A stretch of 64,000 bases of DNA from Streptomyces qinglanensis (GTDB lineage Bacteria > Actinomycetota > Actinomycetes > Streptomycetales > Streptomycetaceae), in assembly GCF_900111245.1 (NCBI RefSeq), contig NZ_FOGO01000005.1, forward strand, positions 310,001-374,000, in the 5' to 3' direction. The position numbers and the translations under genes are program-made. Of the stretch, positions 55,823 to 64,000 are shown in pieces. Under the pieces are notes generated by a model. The model was not told the DNA's origin. It did no database searches and worked only from the letters and a program-made list of their open reading frames with translations. Numbering within the stretch: the stretch's first letter is position 1; each line of letters begins with the position of its first letter.

Positions 55823-57535
55823 CTACGGCTGGGTAACGCCCCGCGACAAGGGGTTCTCGGCGCGCCCCGGACGGTCCTCGCAGATCCGGGCCCGCTGCGC
55901 GGAACCGGAGGCGGCACCCGGCCCGGCGCCGCCGGAACCCTCCACGCGCACGGTGCCGCCGGCGGTCTCCATCCGCCGGGGCAGCCGGAGCGCCGCCAGC
56001 GCACCGAGCAGCAGCAGGCAGGCACTGACCAGCAGCGTCACATGCAGTCCGGTGACGAACGAGGACCGCGCGGCGGACCGCAGCGCGGCGCCCGGAGCGC
56101 CGCCGAGGTGTCCGGCGACCTCGTACGCCTCCCCCAGCGAGTGCGCCGCGTCGGCGCCGGTGCGGTCGGGGAGGCCGAGGCGTCGCGCCGCGTCCCGCAC
56201 CCCCGGCCCATAGGCGGCGTTCATCACGCTGCCCAGCAGTGCGATGCCGATGCCGGCGCCGAGCTGGTAGGCGGTCTCACCGACGGCGGCCGCGCCCCCG
56301 GACCGGCCGGGCGGTGCCTCGCTGAGCATGGACTCGTAGCAGCCGAACAGGGTGGTCTCCAGGCCGAAGCCGAGCAGCACGAACCCGCCGACCAGCAGGC
56401 CCGGCCGATCGTGCTGGCCCACCCCGGTCAGACACAGCACTGCGGCCGCGGTCGCCAGGAAGCCGAGCGCGACCATCGCGCGCGGCCCCAGCAGCGCCAG
56501 CAGCCGGGAGCCCAGCAGCCCCGCCGCGATGGCGGCCACGGACAGCGGCAGCAGCCGCACTCCGGTCTCCAGCGGGGAGAGCCCGAGGACGAGCTGCAGA
56601 TACTGGGCCGCGATCAGCGCGAGTCCGACCAGCGCCAGCACGGTCAGCACGATGCAGCCCACGGAGGTGCCGAACGCGGCCCGGGTGAGGGTGCCGAAGT
56701 CGATCAGCGGATGGGTGCGCCGCCGCTGGCGGCGCACGAACAGCGCGATCAGCACGGTCCCGGCGAGCAGCGGCAGCCAGCACAGCGGGGTGAGCACCTC
56801 GCCGCCGCCCGCCTGCTTGACCCCGAGTATCACCCCGAAGAGGCCCAGCGCCGCCATCACGGCACCCAGGACGTCCCAGGGGCCGCCGCTGCCGGTGGCC
56901 GACTCCGGCAGCAGCCACCGCCCCACCGGAAGGCTGGCGGCCATCAGCGGAATGTTGACCAGGAAGACCGAGCCCCACCAGAAGTGCTCCAGCAGCGCTC
57001 CCCCGGCCAACGGCCCGACCGCCGCGCCCACCGCGGCGACGGCGCTCCAGATGCCGACGGCCAGGGCACGCTCGCGGCGGTCGGGGAAGACCTGGCGCAG
57101 TATCGAGAGGGTGGCGGGCATGATCATGGCGCCGCCCACTCCGAGCAGCCCCCGGGCGACGATCAGCACGTCCGCGGTGGGCGCGTACGCGGCGACGGCG
57201 GAGGCGGCGGCGAAGAGCGCGTAGCCGAACAGCAGCACCCGGCGGGTGCCGATCCGGTCGCCCAGGGTGCCGAAGAGGATCAGCAGCGAGGCGCACACCA
57301 GCGGATACGTGTCCACGATCCACAGCAGCTCGATCGAGCCGGGGCGCAGGTCCTCGGAGACCGCGGGCACGGCGACGTGCAGCACGGTGGCGTCGACGGC
57401 CACCAGCAGCAGGCTCGTGCAGAGCACGACGAGCACGACCCACCGGTTCGCCTCCCGGTCGGACCGCCGTGCTCCCGGTCCGCTGCCGGGGACGTCCGCC
57501 GCCGTCCGCGATATGGCCGTGGTCGTCCCGGACAT
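55823..57535 (-). CDS. DHA2-type MFS drug transporter
   Basis: 570 aa, 14 membrane helices. Early WIVDTYPLVCASLLILFGTL, motif A GDRIGTRRVLLFGYALFAAA, motif C around AVGAAVGPLAGGALLEHFWW. The QacA/SmvA/LfrA family exports cationic drugs, dyes or metabolites with proton motive force. AGGAGG before ATG 57535. No regulator gene directly attached. C-terminal 35 residues are hydrophilic. Confidence 0.9.
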   Translation of the reverse strand: MSGTTTAISRTAADVPGSGPGARRSDREANRWVVLVVLCTSLLLVAVDATVLHVAVPAVSEDLRPGSIELLWIVDTYPLVCASLLILFGTLGDRIGTRRVLLFGYALFAAASAVAAYAPTADVLIVARGLLGVGGAMIMPATLSILRQVFPDRRERALAVGIWSAVAAVGAAVGPLAGGALLEHFWWGSVFLVNIPLMAASLPVGRWLLPESATGSGGPWDVLGAVMAALGLFGVILGVKQAGGGEVLTPLCWLPLLAGTVLIALFVRRQRRRTHPLIDFGTLTRAAFGTSVGCIVLTVLALVGLALIAAQYLQLVLGLSPLETGVRLLPLSVAAIAAGLLGSRLLALLGPRAMVALGFLATAAAVLCLTGVGQHDRPGLLVGGFVLLGFGLETTLFGCYESMLSEAPPGRSGGAAAVGETAYQLGAGIGIALLGSVMNAAYGPGVRDAARRLGLPDRTGADAAHSLGEAYEVAGHLGGAPGAALRSAARSSFVTGLHVTLLVSACLLLLGALAALRLPRRMETAGGTVRVEGSGGAGPGAASGSAQRARICEDRPGRAENPLSRGVTQP

Positions 57536-57857
57536 GTACGCACCTCCTGTTGCTCTCGCACCCGCGGGACGGACCGTGGGGGTGGGGGACGGCTGCCCGG
57601 TCGCGGCTGTCGCACGCGGACCGATCGGCGTCGGCGTCCGGCCCCGGTGAAGAGGGGCGAGTGCCGGTCAGCGTACGCGAACCGGCACGGGCGTCCAGTG
57701 CTCCCCCGTCAAACGGAAGGAGCGCCCCCGGTGCAGCTGCCCGACGTGCGGCCGTTCATGACCGCGATTTTCCCGCAGTTTCCGGACACCGGTCGCGTCC
57801 TGCCCGTCGGCCGTCCCGCCGCACCGGGTGCCGGGAGCGTGGCCAATAATCGTCCGA
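57536..57857. other. Divergent intergenic region, 322 bp
   Basis: Separates the DHA2 exporter from the mannosyltransferase-like gene. No palindrome, repeat or credible reading frame was noticed. Confidence 0.5.
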
Positions 57858-59024
57858 ATGACTGACCTCGCCGACCCGGGCACGCCCGAGGTGCGTCCCG
57901 GGACCACCGGATACGGCAGCTCCCGGCCCCTGCGCGGACCCGCCGCAGCGCTGCTGGGCTACACGGGCGTGCGCGTGCTGAGTCTGCTCGTGCTGGCGCT
58001 CTGGAGCGCCGAGCGCGGCACGAGCGCGCACACTCTGCTCACGGCCCGCTGGGACTCCCTGTGGTACACCCGGGTCGCCGACGGCGGGTACGGCTACCAG
58101 GTGCGGCTCCCGGACGGCGCCGTCCATTCCGACCTGGCCTTCTTCCCGCTGCTGCCGGCGCTGGAGCGCGGGCTGGCCGGCCTCTTCCCGCTCACCGCGC
58201 CGGACGCGGGCATGCTGGTGAGCTGGCTCTCCTCGCCGGCGGCGGCCTGGGCGCTGTATCTGACGGGCGCGCGGCTGCACGGGCACCGGGCGGGAGTGTG
58301 CCTGGCGGTGCTGTGGGCAGCGCTGCCGGTCGGCGTGGTGCAGTCGATGGCCTACAGCGAGTCGCTGTTCACCGCACTGGCCGCCTGGGCGCTGTGGTCG
58401 GTGCTGCGGGGCCGGTGGGTGTGGGCGGGCACGCTGGCCGCGCTGGCGGGACTGACCCGCCCGGTGGGGGCCGCCGTGGTGGCCGCGGTGTGGATCGCGG
58501 CGCTGCTGGAACTGCGGCGGGAGCGGCGCCGGCCGGATGCGCGGATGGCGCTGGGACTGCTGCTGGCACCGATGGGATGGCTGGGGTACGTCGTATGGGT
58601 GGGGTTCCGCACCGGAAGTGTGACCGGGTACCTGGACGTCCAGGGGCAGTGGGGCAACGGCTTCGACGGCGGCTGGGCGTTCGCGGGGTTCGTCCGGGAC
58701 ACCTTCGCGGACACGGCCGCCGGCGGCCTGGGGCTGCTCGCGGGGGTGGCGCTGGTGCTCTGGCTGTACGTGCTGTGCGTCCGCCGTGGGCAGCCCGCTG
58801 CGCTGCTGGTGTACACGGGCTTGGTGGTGGCTCTCGCGCTGGGTGCGAAGGGGTACTTCGGCTCCAAGCCCCGGCTGCTGCTGCCCGCCTACCCGCTGCT
58901 GCTCCCGGTGGCGGCCGCGCTGGCCCGGTGGCGGCGCGCGGCTGCCGCGGCGGTGCTGTGCGGCCTGGCAGCCGTCTCGGCCTGCTACGGCGCCTGGTGG
59001 CTCAACGGCTCCGGACCGCCGTGA
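57858..59024 (+). CDS. Polytopic mannosyltransferase-like (PIG-V family)
   Basis: 388 aa, at least eight membrane helices. Has the first-loop motif ARWDSLWYTRVADGGYG (W-D-x-x-W-Y), later SDLAFFPLLPALERGL and AYSESLFTALAAWALWSV, the marks of the PIG-V/GT76-type glycosyltransferases that use dolichol- or polyprenyl-linked sugars. In actinobacteria such proteins put mannose on lipids, proteins or glycans. Start ATG 57858; no strong ribosome-binding site. Convergent/tandem neighbour is a PAP2 phosphatase, which could recycle the lipid carrier; that link is an inference. Confidence 0.82.
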   Translation: MTDLADPGTPEVRPGTTGYGSSRPLRGPAAALLGYTGVRVLSLLVLALWSAERGTSAHTLLTARWDSLWYTRVADGGYGYQVRLPDGAVHSDLAFFPLLPALERGLAGLFPLTAPDAGMLVSWLSSPAAAWALYLTGARLHGHRAGVCLAVLWAALPVGVVQSMAYSESLFTALAAWALWSVLRGRWVWAGTLAALAGLTRPVGAAVVAAVWIAALLELRRERRRPDARMALGLLLAPMGWLGYVVWVGFRTGSVTGYLDVQGQWGNGFDGGWAFAGFVRDTFADTAAGGLGLLAGVALVLWLYVLCVRRGQPAALLVYTGLVVALALGAKGYFGSKPRLLLPAYPLLLPVAAALARWRRAAAAAVLCGLAAVSACYGAWWLNGSGPP

Positions 59025-59140
59025 GACCGGGGCCGGGGCGCGCCGGACTCCGGTGAGCGCAAGGGGCGTACGCAGGGGCGCGGGTCGGACCGACGCGCGG
59101 AGGAAAAGCGGGGCGCACCGGCCGGCGAATGGTGCGAATT

Positions 59141-59165
59141 TTCCGTCAACCCACGTGTGACGGAA
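59141..59165. promoter_or_regulatory. Inverted repeat TTCCGTCA-N9-TGACGGAA
   Basis: Perfect 8-bp arms around ACCCACGTG, which itself includes the palindrome CACGTG. Located 117 bp after the mannosyltransferase stop and 158 bp before the PAP2 gene. Could be an operator or an attenuating hairpin. Confidence 0.5.
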
Positions 59166-59322
59166 GTCGCTTCACGGTCCCGTCCCGACAATGAATCGGG
59201 CCCGGAATCGTGGGAGATAAACAGAACCCGAGCCCGCCCGGGGTGCTTTTGCACATCACATCGGCATCACGAACGGGCCGCCCTCGCCGGACCGGCTCTT
59301 CACGGCCGGTAATCTCGATTAG

Positions 59323-60231
59323 GTGCGTACCGACCGAATCTTCTCCCGGCTGGAGCAGGAGCCTCATCGCCCCCGCGGGCCCTTCCCGCGGATGAGCCCT
59401 GTCCGGCTGGGCCTGTTCAGCACCACGGTCGCCTTCTACCTGGCGATCGTGGTCGCCGTGCTGGGCACGACATGGCTCGTGCAGCTCGACTGGCAGGTCA
59501 TGCTCTTCCGCCCGTACAAGCAGTGGCCCACCATCCACGGGTTCCTGGACGCTTTCGTGGTGCTGGGACAGCGCGGTCCCACCGCGGTGCTGGTCGCGGC
59601 GTGGCTGGGCTGGCGCTCCTGGCGGCAGCGCACGCTGCGCCCGCTGCTGGCCCTGGGGTTCGCGCTGCTGCTGCTCAACGCGTCGGTCGGCGCCGTCAAG
59701 ATCGGCCTCGGCCGGCTGGGCCCGCACTACGCCACCGAGATCGGCTCGGCCGAACTGTGGGCCGGCGGGGATATATTCCCTTCGGGACACACCGCCAACG
59801 CCGTGGTGACCTGGGGCATCCTCGCCTACCTGGCCACCACGCCGCGAGCCCGCAGATGGCTCTCCGTCGTCGCCGCCGTCTTCGCACTCGGGGTGGGCGC
59901 GACCACCGTCTACCTCGGTACGCACTGGGTGAGCGACGTACTCCTCGGCTGGGCCGCGGGGCTGCTGATCCTGCTGGGACTGCCCTGGTGCGAACCCGCG
60001 ATCGCGCGGGTGGAGGCGACGGTCCTGGCGCTGCGCGACCGGTTCAGCACGGCGGGCTCACCGCACCCGGGTGCCTCGTCCCCGGCCGCCTCGCCCGCCG
60101 CGCAGCCGATGCCGGCCCGGCAGCCGCTGGTCGGGGCACGGCTCCCGGCGCAGGACTCCGGGAACGGGACCCGCGCGGGGCTGCCGCGCACGGCGGACGA
60201 GGCGCGCTCGGCCGCCTCGTCCCGGTCCTGA
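59323..60231 (+). CDS. PAP2-type lipid phosphatase
   Basis: 302 aa, six membrane helices in residues about 25-230, then a disordered Pro/Ser/Arg tail of about 70 residues. PAP2 motifs: AVKIGLGRLGPHYATE (C1), IFPSGHTANAV (C2, with the acid-base His) and TVYLGTHWVSDVLLGW (C3). C1 has RLGP where K-x6-RP is expected and C3 has TTVYLGTH where SR-x5-H is usual, so the Arg that binds phosphate may be missing. Probably a phosphatase of undecaprenyl- or phosphatidyl phosphates, perhaps with reduced activity. GTG start is 8 bp after a TAATCT -10-like box (59310-59315), so the mRNA may be leaderless. Confidence 0.85.
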   Translation: MRTDRIFSRLEQEPHRPRGPFPRMSPVRLGLFSTTVAFYLAIVVAVLGTTWLVQLDWQVMLFRPYKQWPTIHGFLDAFVVLGQRGPTAVLVAAWLGWRSWRQRTLRPLLALGFALLLLNASVGAVKIGLGRLGPHYATEIGSAELWAGGDIFPSGHTANAVVTWGILAYLATTPRARRWLSVVAAVFALGVGATTVYLGTHWVSDVLLGWAAGLLILLGLPWCEPAIARVEATVLALRDRFSTAGSPHPGASSPAASPAAQPMPARQPLVGARLPAQDSGNGTRAGLPRTADEARSAASSRS

Positions 60232-60241
60232 CCGCCGGTCC

Positions 60242-60469
60242 TCAGCCCGCCCAGCAGCGGACCACCCGGTCGCCCTCGACCGCCAGGTTCAGCCGCCCCA
60301 CCACGTACTCCATGGTGATGATCGCGTCCGGCTCCAGCCGCCGCACGCTCGGCCAGCCCCGCGCGCGGGCCCGCCGTTCGGCCTCCTCCGCTCCGAGGCC
60401 CACGTAGTCCTCGGGAGCGTCCTCGGGAGCGTCGTCGGGGGGCTGCGGTGCTGCGGGTTCCGGTGCCAT
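60242..60469 (-). CDS. I78-family small inhibitor-like protein
   Basis: 75 aa, no signal peptide. Acidic N-terminus (PEPAAPQPPDDAPEDAPEDY), then VGLGAEEAERRARARGWPSV, RRLEPDAIITMEYVVGRLNL, and AVEGDRVVRCWAG: the peptidase inhibitor I78 pattern (G-x-x-E-x-x-A ... MDxRxxRLN-like, ending x-x-CG). Founding I78 members inhibit serine proteases. Here only one Cys is left. It converges on PAP2 with 10 bp between the stops. ATG 60469. Confidence 0.78.
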   Translation of the reverse strand: MAPEPAAPQPPDDAPEDAPEDYVGLGAEEAERRARARGWPSVRRLEPDAIITMEYVVGRLNLAVEGDRVVRCWAG

Positions 60470-60732
60470 GGGACCACCGTATGCACACGGCAGCCGGAAG
60501 TCCCGCCTTCGCAGCAGCGGCGTCACACTTGCGTCACAACGCTCCGTGCACTCGCCCCCGTTGCCCGCTTCACTCGTACGTGGCCGCTGCACGTCCGTAC
60601 GCCCCGCAATTCGGCGAATTCCGCATTCGCTTTCCGGTGCCCGGATCAGAGGCATTGCCGACTGTCTTACGAATTCCGGAACCGTCTGGGAAGCACACGT
60701 GAAAACCGTCGGAAGAGTTGTCGAATAGTGCG

Positions 60733-61719
60733 CTACCGCCGCTCCCCCGCCCGGTCGGCGGGGACCAGTGCACGGGACAGCCGATCCCGCAGCAGACCGA
60801 TCTGCTCCGCCAGGTCCGCAGGCCCGCGGATCTCGAAGTCGAAGTCGAGCAGGAGCAGATGGACGAGCAGCATCTCCCGCGAGGGAGCCCCGGTCCGCAG
60901 CAGGCAACTGTGCTCGTCGACCGCTTCCAGCGTCCCGGTGGCCAGGGATATCCGCTCGGCCGCCACCGCCGCGGGAGCGTGGAGCAGAACGGTGGCCTGC
61001 GCCGGATAGGCGCGCGTGGACACGCCTTCGGCCACCCAGGCGGCCAGGTCCTCGGCAGGGGCCGGCCGGGGCTCGAACCGCGGCCCGTGCGGCGGGGTGA
61101 GGGTGATGCGGTCGGCCCGGAAGGTCCGCCAGTCGGCGCGCTCGGTGTCCCAACCCACCAGGTACCAGCGGCGGTGCGTGGTCACCAGCCGGTGCGGCTC
61201 CACGAGCCGCCGGGAGGAGGCGCCCCCGTGCGACTCGTACCGGAAGCGCAGCCGCTCGTGGTCACGGCAGGCGCGGGCGAGCTCGGCGAGCGTATCGGCC
61301 TCCACGGTGGGCCCGCGGTGCGGACCGGCCAGCGGCACGGTGAACTCGTTCAGCGCCGCCACCCGCCGGCGCAGCCGGTCCGGGAGGACCTGGTCCAGTT
61401 TGGCGAGGGCCCGCTCCGAGGCGTCCCTGACGCCCTCGACGGCGCCGCTCGACGCGCCGCGCAGCCCCACGGCGACGGCGACCGCCTCGTCGTCCGCCAG
61501 CAGCAGCGGCGGCAGCCGGGCACCGGCGCCGAGCCGGTAGCCGCCCGCCGTGCCGCTGACGGAGTGGACCGGATAGCCCAGCTCACGCAGCCGCTCCACG
61601 TCCCTGCGGACCGTGCGGGGGGTGACACCGAGCTGTCGGGCGAGGTCGCCGCCCGACCGGTCGGGATGGGTCTGCAGCAGCGAGAGCAGCCGTAACAGCC
61701 GTGCCGAGGTATCCAGCAT
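60733..61719 (-). CDS. WYL-domain transcriptional regulator
   Basis: 328 aa. N-terminal winged helix of the HTH_11/DeoR sort (RLLRLLSLLQTHPDRSGGDL; ARQLGVTPRTVRRDVERLRE), a linker, then a WYL domain (LRFRYESHGGASSRRLVEPH, RLVTTHRRWYLVGWDTERAD, WRTFRADRITL) and a C-terminal WCX part. WYL domains bind ligands such as nucleotides or nucleic acids. No target gene is evident; the neighbours are the I78 gene downstream and the surface-glycan pair upstream. Confidence 0.9.
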   Translation of the reverse strand: MLDTSARLLRLLSLLQTHPDRSGGDLARQLGVTPRTVRRDVERLRELGYPVHSVSGTAGGYRLGAGARLPPLLLADDEAVAVAVGLRGASSGAVEGVRDASERALAKLDQVLPDRLRRRVAALNEFTVPLAGPHRGPTVEADTLAELARACRDHERLRFRYESHGGASSRRLVEPHRLVTTHRRWYLVGWDTERADWRTFRADRITLTPPHGPRFEPRPAPAEDLAAWVAEGVSTRAYPAQATVLLHAPAAVAAERISLATGTLEAVDEHSCLLRTGAPSREMLLVHLLLLDFDFEIRGPADLAEQIGLLRDRLSRALVPADRAGERR

Positions 61720-61794
61720 GGAACGATTCTGGCAGCGCTCGCGGGCGGAGCGCGCCCGGGCCCCGGACCGGCGCCGTCCGTCCGGGGCCCGGGA

Positions 61795-62790
61795 TCACTC
61801 CGCGCGGTCGATCCGCACCGCCAGGTCGTTGTTGAGCGTGTAGTACGGCTTCGCCGTGACCGCCGCGGACTCGGTGGCGGCCGGCCCGGCCGCGGCCGGT
61901 TGCCCGGCGTCCCGGGCGACGGGCTGCGCGGGGTAGGTGAAGATCCGCTTCTTGTCCGGGACGTCGTCCAGGATCCGCGCGACCCGCACCGCCTCGGCCC
62001 CATCCGCGGGGCGCAGCCACAGGTCCCACAACCGGCCCCCGGCCAGCGCCGCGAACGGCAGCACGGCGGCGAACTCCCGCCGGTCGCCTCCCGCCCCGGC
62101 CGCGTCGGCGACCACCGGCTCGGCCGGCCCGCGGCGCGGCCACGCCTCCAGCCGCGCGGTGGCGGAGACCTCGCCGCCGTAGAGCCGTCCGTCGAGTTCC
62201 AGGGCGCCGTCCCGCATCCGCAGCGCACCGGCCTCGGCGTGCGGCCAGCGCATCCAGGCCCGGACGCTGAGGTTGCCGTGCTTGGTGGCGTAGGGGATGC
62301 GCACGCCCAGCCAGCCGCGGTTCTCGTGCGGAACCCGGTCCACCAGCGAGCGCAGGTCGTTGACGCCCGGGGACAGTCTGCGCGGCTCGCGCCCGGCGAG
62401 CACGAGGAAGACGTTCCAGCGCCCTTCGGTCAGCCTGACGGTGCTGGGCAGCGCGGCGCGCAGCGTGCCGGGCTCCGCGTCCTGCACCGGGGTCAGCGGC
62501 AGCCGGACCTCTTCCGTCTCGCCCGAGGCGTCCGGACGGCGGCGCAGCAGCAGTCCCGCGTCCTCGCCTCCGGCTCCGGCGTCGGTCCCGGCGAGTCTCA
62601 GGTCGAAGGTGAGGCCGCCCGCGCTGTCGGCGGTGCAGTCGGTTGCCGGACCGCGCTGGGCGGACTGTGGGGGCAGGGCTTCTCCCGCGCCGTGGCGGTG
62701 CTCCTCCTCGGCGCCGGAGGGAAGGTCGGCGAGCGCGTCCGCGACGGACGCCGCTCCTGTGGTGACGGTCCGGATCGTGCTGCCGCTCAT
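61795..62790 (-). CDS. Conserved hypothetical beta-rich protein next to GT4
   Basis: 331 aa, no signal peptide or membrane helix. Two beta-sandwich-like repeats: LTFDLRLAGTDAGAGGEDAG ... TEGRWNVFLVLAGREPRRLS, and ELDGRLYGGEVSATARLEAW ... LWDLWLRPADGAEAVRVARI. The sheet strands and the segment PYATKHGNLSVRAWMRWPHA are conserved-looking. ATG overlaps the stop of the GT4 gene (ATGA), so both are co-translated and the protein probably acts with that glycosyltransferase in making a cell-surface glycan. No function is known to me. Ends with TLNNDLAVRIDRAE. Confidence 0.75.
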   Translation of the reverse strand: MSGSTIRTVTTGAASVADALADLPSGAEEEHRHGAGEALPPQSAQRGPATDCTADSAGGLTFDLRLAGTDAGAGGEDAGLLLRRRPDASGETEEVRLPLTPVQDAEPGTLRAALPSTVRLTEGRWNVFLVLAGREPRRLSPGVNDLRSLVDRVPHENRGWLGVRIPYATKHGNLSVRAWMRWPHAEAGALRMRDGALELDGRLYGGEVSATARLEAWPRRGPAEPVVADAAGAGGDRREFAAVLPFAALAGGRLWDLWLRPADGAEAVRVARILDDVPDKKRIFTYPAQPVARDAGQPAAAGPAATESAAVTAKPYYTLNNDLAVRIDRAE

Positions 62791-64000
62791 GCTGTGTGTC
62801 CTCCCTGGAGCGCCGCTTGGCCGTTGGCCAGTGCGTCCTTGACGGCGTAGGCCCCGCTCAGCAGCGAGGCGCGGGTACGGTGCAGGCCCCGGCTGCCCTT
62901 GCCGACGAGGTCGTGGAGTATCGACTCGTAGCGGGCCCCGATGAGCGAGGGGTCGAAGCGCGCGGAGTCGGCGAGCGCGGCCCGGCCCATCCGGCGGCGC
63001 AGTTCGTCGTCGTTGATCAGGCCCAGGAGCGCTCCGGCGACGGCGTCCTCGTCACCCGTGGGCACGAGGCGTCCGTCGACGCCCGGCCGGACGATCTCGG
63101 CGGGCCCGTGCGGGCAGTCCGTGGCGACGACGGGCAGGCCGCAGCGCATGGCCTCGACGATGGTCATGCCGAAGGACTCCAGGCTGGAGGTGACGGCCGC
63201 TATCGACCCCTTGGCCCACTCCGGCTCGATGGGGTGGATGGGCCCCATCAGGAAGACGTGGTTGTAGAGGCCGAGTTCGTCTATCAGGGTGCGCAGCCCC
63301 GGCCGTTCCCGGCCTCCTCCGTAGATCCGCAGCCGCCAGTCCGGCCGCTCGGCCACCACCTTGGCGAAGGCCCGCACCAGCAGGTCGTACCGCTTGGCCG
63401 GGGCGAGCCGGCCCGCCGCGACGACCCACTTGCTGGTGCCGTCGGCCGGTACGACGGCAGGTGCGGGAACGCTGTTGGGGACCGCCTCCACCCGGACGCC
63501 GGGCAGCCGCAGCAGCCGGCGGTAGTCGGCGGCGTCGGCCTCGGTGACGGTGGTCAGCGCGTCGAGCCGAGGGTAGACGGTGCGCAGCACGCGTTTGAGG
63601 CTGCGGGAGTGGGTCGCGAGTGTGAGGTGCTCCTGCCCCAGTCTCGCGGGCCCGCGCCGGGTCTGGCGGGCGAGGTGGACGTTGAGGCCCGGCCGGGTGC
63701 CGATGACGACGTCCGCCTCGGTGCTGCCCAGGTGGTCTCCGATGAGGCGGTCGGTCAACTCGCTGTACATCGGGTACTTGCCGTCGGCCTCCGGGAAGAC
63801 CGTGGCGGGCCTGGTGTGTTCGGCGCCCAGGCTGTCCGGTGAGCGCACCCCGCGGGCGTCGACGAGATGGCGCAGCCGCACGCCCGGTCCGGGGTCGAAC
63901 ACCGGCCGGTCCCGGGTCCGGAAGACCGAGACGACTTCGACGTCGTGGTGTTCGGCCAGGCACCGGGCCAGGTTGTAGGTGGTACGGACGGTTCCCCCGA
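62787..64000 (-). CDS. Glycosyltransferase family 4, 5' end beyond window
   Basis: At least 404 codons on the minus strand, still open at the window edge; the frame continues upstream of the internal Met at 63902 with GTVRTTYNLARCLAEHH and VEVVSVFRTRDRP, the N-terminal Rossmann helix of a GT-B enzyme. C-terminal donor domain: SKWVVAAGRLAPAKRYDLLV, RIYGGGRERPGLRTLI, MGPIHPIEPEWAKGSIAAV, and the E-x7-E motif SSLESFGMTIVEAMRCGLPV. Transfers a sugar from a nucleotide-sugar to a lipid or glycan acceptor. 4-bp overlap with the downstream beta-rich gene. The protein resembles actinobacterial teichoic-acid/glycan GT4 enzymes. Confidence 0.9.
   Translation of the reverse strand, partial: GGTVRTTYNLARCLAEHHDVEVVSVFRTRDRPVFDPGPGVRLRHLVDARGVRSPDSLGAEHTRPATVFPEADGKYPMYSELTDRLIGDHLGSTEADVVIGTRPGLNVHLARQTRRGPARLGQEHLTLATHSRSLKRVLRTVYPRLDALTTVTEADAADYRRLLRLPGVRVEAVPNSVPAPAVVPADGTSKWVVAAGRLAPAKRYDLLVRAFAKVVAERPDWRLRIYGGGRERPGLRTLIDELGLYNHVFLMGPIHPIEPEWAKGSIAAVTSSLESFGMTIVEAMRCGLPVVATDCPHGPAEIVRPGVDGRLVPTGDEDAVAGALLGLINDDELRRRMGRAALADSARFDPSLIGARYESILHDLVGKGSRGLHRTRASLLSGAYAVKDALANGQAALQGGHTA

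Overview
The window is high-GC DNA with the codon bias, gene density and gene content of a Streptomyces-like actinomycete chromosome. Supporting signs are a SepF-like division protein, streptogrisin-type secreted proteases, SpoIIE phosphatases, a LAXTG-anchored copper oxygenase, a DnaE2 mutasome, DUF6479 and DUF5925 proteins, and many TetR regulators. It reads as ordinary core-region chromosome. I see no prophage, biosynthetic cluster, CRISPR array, rRNA or tRNA. The only mobile-element trace is a short IS3-type fragment in a 1.2-kb decayed stretch.

Layout. 0-2.4 kb: a DUF6479 membrane protein and an MgtC-family protein, then a gene-poor stretch with a CCGTCT microsatellite and two gene relics. 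2.4-8.9 kb: an 80-aa membrane protein coupled to a 1202-aa fusion of Na+/solute symporter, GAF, SpoIIE phosphatase and HATPase, a second convergent SpoIIE phosphatase, and an S4 RNA-binding protein. 9.1-13.8 kb: an MFS exporter and a beta-phosphoglucomutase/GH65 phosphorylase operon. 13.9-18.2 kb: an acyl-CoA dehydrogenase/APH-kinase operon under a 20-bp palindrome, a 49-aa membrane peptide, a gluconokinase relic, two DUF202 proteins and a NUDIX hydrolase. 18.3-29.5 kb: a lipid and aldehyde catabolism area (FAD dehydrogenase, quinone oxidoreductase, TetR, acyl-CoA ligase, SDR, MaoC hydratase, a second TetR, ADH and ALDH). 29.6-32 kb: homogentisate dioxygenase and a GntR/UTRA regulator. 32-37.4 kb: a DUF5925-AAA ATPase, a secreted protein, a GntR regulator, a double-GNAT enzyme and a MarP-like membrane protease.

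37.8-43.2 kb: a sortase-anchored AA10 copper oxygenase, a PPOX protein, a secreted lipase and a CopA copper ATPase under a CsoR-type site. 43.2-47.8 kb: a dnaE2 operon with a LexA/SOS box and a catalytically degenerate, fingers-less Y-family protein (ImuB-like). 47.9-50.7 kb: a divergent SDR/TetR pair and asd. 51-54.5 kb: two streptogrisin proteases and the SepF-like gene. 54.6-61.7 kb: a glutaryl-CoA-type dehydrogenase, a DHA2 exporter, a PIG-V-like mannosyltransferase, a PAP2 phosphatase, an I78 inhibitor and a WYL regulator. 61.8-64 kb: the end of a surface-glycan gene pair that runs off the right edge.

The most interesting signals are the symporter-phosphatase fusion, the reduced Y-family partner of DnaE2, the cell-wall-anchored copper oxygenase near a copper pump, and several operator palindromes that link TetR-type regulators to acyl-CoA catabolism genes. 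All functional calls come from reading the sequence and from family knowledge; no database search was run.
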